Assembly: GCA_023228195.1 (NCBI GenBank)
Contig: JALOBR010000004.1
Span: 1 to 35,911, forward strand
DNA from: Candidatus Omnitrophota bacterium
Lineage (GTDB): Bacteria; Omnitrophota; Gorgyraeia; Duberdicusellales; 4484-171
DNA: 35,911 nucleotides
Direction: 5' to 3'
Below are positions 34,091-35,911 of the stretch, one piece after another. The position numbers and the translations under genes were made by a program. Numbering within the stretch: position 1 is the stretch's first letter; every line of letters begins with the position of its first letter. The notes under the pieces are model-generated. The model had not been told where the DNA came from, made no database searches, and saw only the letters and a list, made by a program, of their open reading frames with translations.

Positions 34091-35422
34091 ATGGCTGAAG
34101 ATAGATTATCAAAAATAGTGTCTCTGTGCAGAAGGCGCAGCTTTGTTTTTGGAGGCTCGGAAATATACGGCGGGCTTTCAAGCATCTGGGATTATGGACC
34201 TTTAGGCGCCAGGCTTAAAAAACGCATTAAAGATATCTGGTGGGATACCTACGTAGAGAAGAAAGAAGACATCCTGGGCTTAGATAGCAGCATAATAATG
34301 CATGAAGATGTCTTTAAGGCTTCCGGGCATTTAGAGGGGTTCACTGACTCGTTAGTTGATTGCCCTAAATGCAAGAAAAGATTTCGCATAGATAAACTTG
34401 AAAAAATAAGTGAAAACCTATATCGCTGTACGGAATGCAGCAGCGAGATAGACAGCAGTAAACACAAACCCCGTAAGTTTAACCTGATGCTCAAAACAAA
34501 CGTAAGCGCAACCGAAGATGAGCCAAATTTCGGGTACCTAAGGCCGGAAACCGCTCAGGGAATATTTACTAACTTCATAAACGTATTGAATTCAACTCAC
34601 AAAAAACTTCCCTTTGGCATTGCTCAAATAGGAAAAGCATTCAGAAACGAAGTTACAACCGGAAGTTTTATTTTTAGAATGAAAGAATTTGAGCAGATGG
34701 AAATAGAATATTTCGTAAAACCCGAAGACGCAGCTCGTGCTTACGAATACTGGGTCAATGAACGGTTTGATTTTTATACTTCCAAACTTGGTATCAGGAA
34801 GGAGAACTTAAGGCTGCGCGAACACGAAAAAGACGAACTCGCGCACTATGCTAAAAGCTGCACAGATATCGAATATAACTTTCCCTTCGGCTGGAGCGAA
34901 CTCGAAGGCATTGCAAACAGAGGCAATTTCGATTTAACCGAACACGCGCGCGTAAGCAAAAAAGACCACAACTATTTTAACGAAGCAACAAGGGAAAAAT
35001 TTATTCCCTATGTTATAGAGCCTTCCGCAGGGGTAGACAGGACATTTTTTGCCGTAATTTCTGACGCTTACCACGAAGAAGAAGTAAATGGAAAAACAAG
35101 AGTAGTGCTTAAGCTTAAACCAAACCTCGCTGCTAACTGCGCTGCGGTTTTTCCTCTTTTAAAAAATAAACCGGAATTGGTTGAACTTGCAAAAAAAATT
35201 TTTTATGATATAAAAGTTAAATTCCCTGCCACTTACGATGATACCGGCGCGATAGGAAAATTATATCGTCGACAAGACGAGATAGGCACGCCTTTGTGCA
35301 TAACCGTCGATGTCGAGAGCCTCACCGATAACAAAGTAACAATCAGAGACAGGGACACAATGAAACAGGAACGAATAAGCGTTGAAAAAATTTTAGAATA
35401 TATCGAAGCTAAAGTGAAATAG
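34091..35422 (+). CDS. glyS: Glycyl-tRNA synthetase (alpha2, GlyQS type)
   Basis: This 443-residue class IIa synthetase charges tRNA-Gly. It is the single-chain dimeric type found in archaea, eukaryotes and some bacteria, not the GlyQ/GlyS tetramer of E. coli. The N-terminal RRRSFVFGGSEIYGGLSSIWDYGPLG, the LRPETAQGIFTNF stretch, the class II motif 2 region (FRNEVTTGSFIFRMKEFEQME) and motif 3 (PSAGVDRTFFAVI) are all present. A CPKC/CTEC zinc-type pair lies near residues 90-120. The C-terminal anticodon-binding domain ends at about residue 443. The ATG fits the family start, although no ribosome site lies at the normal distance; see the hairpin leader. Confidence 0.95.
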   Translation: MAEDRLSKIVSLCRRRSFVFGGSEIYGGLSSIWDYGPLGARLKKRIKDIWWDTYVEKKEDILGLDSSIIMHEDVFKASGHLEGFTDSLVDCPKCKKRFRIDKLEKISENLYRCTECSSEIDSSKHKPRKFNLMLKTNVSATEDEPNFGYLRPETAQGIFTNFINVLNSTHKKLPFGIAQIGKAFRNEVTTGSFIFRMKEFEQMEIEYFVKPEDAARAYEYWVNERFDFYTSKLGIRKENLRLREHEKDELAHYAKSCTDIEYNFPFGWSELEGIANRGNFDLTEHARVSKKDHNYFNEATREKFIPYVIEPSAGVDRTFFAVISDAYHEEEVNGKTRVVLKLKPNLAANCAAVFPLLKNKPELVELAKKIFYDIKVKFPATYDDTGAIGKLYRRQDEIGTPLCITVDVESLTDNKVTIRDRDTMKQERISVEKILEYIEAKVK

Positions 35423-35443
35423 AAACTAAAAGGAGGCAACACC

Positions 35444-35911
35444 ATGGCGAAGAAGTACGTTTATTTTTTTGGCGGAGGGAAAGCAGACGGAAATGAAAGC
35501 ATGAAAAATCTTTTAGGCGGCAAAGGTGCAAACCTTGCAGAAATGGCCGGCCACAAAGATTTACGCTTACCAGTACCTCCGGGTTTTACCCTGACAACGG
35601 AAATTTGTACATACTACTACGAAAACAAACGCACTTATCCTAAAGGGCTTAAAGAAGATGTAGAAAAAGCCTTAAAAAGAGTAGAGACGATAATGGGTAA
35701 ACAGTTTGGAAGCCAAACCAACCCATTGCTTGTATCTGTACGTTCCGGGGCAAGAAAATCAATGCCGGGAATGATGGAAACGGTTTTAAACGTTGGCCTT
35801 ACCGAAAAAACTATTCCTGCCTTAATTAAGCTGACAAAAAATGAACGCTTTGTATACGATGCATACCGCAGGTTGATTATGATGTACTCTGATGTTGTAA
35901 TGGAAAAAGCC
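35444..35911 (+). CDS. ppdK: Pyruvate, phosphate dikinase, N-terminal part (3' truncated by window end)
   Basis: The first 156 residues of this protein are visible and the frame is open to the last base. The start is certain: a perfect AGGAGG (35431-35436) sits 7 bases before the ATG. The opening YVYFFGGGKADG, LLGGKGANLAEMA and LPVPPGFTLTTEIC, followed by SVRSGARKSMPGMMETVLN, is the ATP-grasp nucleotide domain of PPDK. The enzyme interconverts pyruvate + ATP + Pi and PEP + AMP + PPi, and in fermenting anaerobes often runs toward ATP formation from PEP. It follows glyS by 21 bases and may be co-transcribed with it. The phosphohistidine and PEP domains are outside the window. Confidence 0.96.
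   Translation, partial: MAKKYVYFFGGGKADGNESMKNLLGGKGANLAEMAGHKDLRLPVPPGFTLTTEICTYYYENKRTYPKGLKEDVEKALKRVETIMGKQFGSQTNPLLVSVRSGARKSMPGMMETVLNVGLTEKTIPALIKLTKNERFVYDAYRRLIMMYSDVVMEKA

Overview
The window is an AT-rich, almost gapless bacterial segment. Every gene I can support lies on the + strand, many neighbours overlap by 4-23 bases, and no gene-free stretch exceeds about 215 bases. Lipid A/Kdo genes (waaA, lpxK, an LpxL-like acyltransferase) show a Gram-negative outer membrane. The mix of LPS genes, many GT4/GT9 glycosyltransferases, Rex, two [FeFe] hydrogenases, a TM1266-type regulator and an alpha2-type glycyl-tRNA synthetase suggests an anaerobic fermenter of the Omnitrophota/Elusimicrobiota kind. 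That placement is inference from gene content only.

Layout. (1) 1-3246: end of dprA, then topA and a XerC/D recombinase. (2) 3251-14316: an envelope block with waaA, lpxK, an LpxL-like/ELM1-like fusion, a GT4-GT9 fusion, a GT4 enzyme, a polysaccharide deacetylase and three consecutive GT9 genes. (3) 14375-16193: a REC-GGDEF-MshEN signalling protein and a HAD phosphatase. (4) 16358-17544: a DUF3568-type lipoprotein and a thermonuclease behind a good sigma70 promoter. (5) 17657-28149: rex followed by two hydrogenase sets. Set 1 is NuoE-like, a HydB-like protein fused to a GltD/NfnB-like flavoprotein, and HydA. Set 2 is NuoE-like, a free [2Fe-2S] thioredoxin-like ferredoxin, HydB and HydA. (6) 28164-33876: an attenuator-like leader, a TM1266-family gene, aspA, hydF, hydG and hydE, that is, H-cluster maturation. 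(7) 33930-35911: a structured leader, glyS, and the start of ppdK.

How it fits together: Rex senses NADH/NAD+ and probably controls the hydrogenases. Set 2 looks like a bifurcating HydABC enzyme (NADH + reduced ferredoxin <-> H2). Set 1 adds a probable NADP(H) site and may connect H2, NAD(H), NADP(H) and ferredoxin in one complex. One maturation operon would serve both.

The best candidates for something undescribed are: the leader at 28164-28281, with mutually exclusive antiterminator and terminator folds between hydA2 and the maturation genes; the hydrogenase-transhydrogenase fusion; and ligand-position substitutions in HydG (Gly414) and in the first HydA (Ser304).
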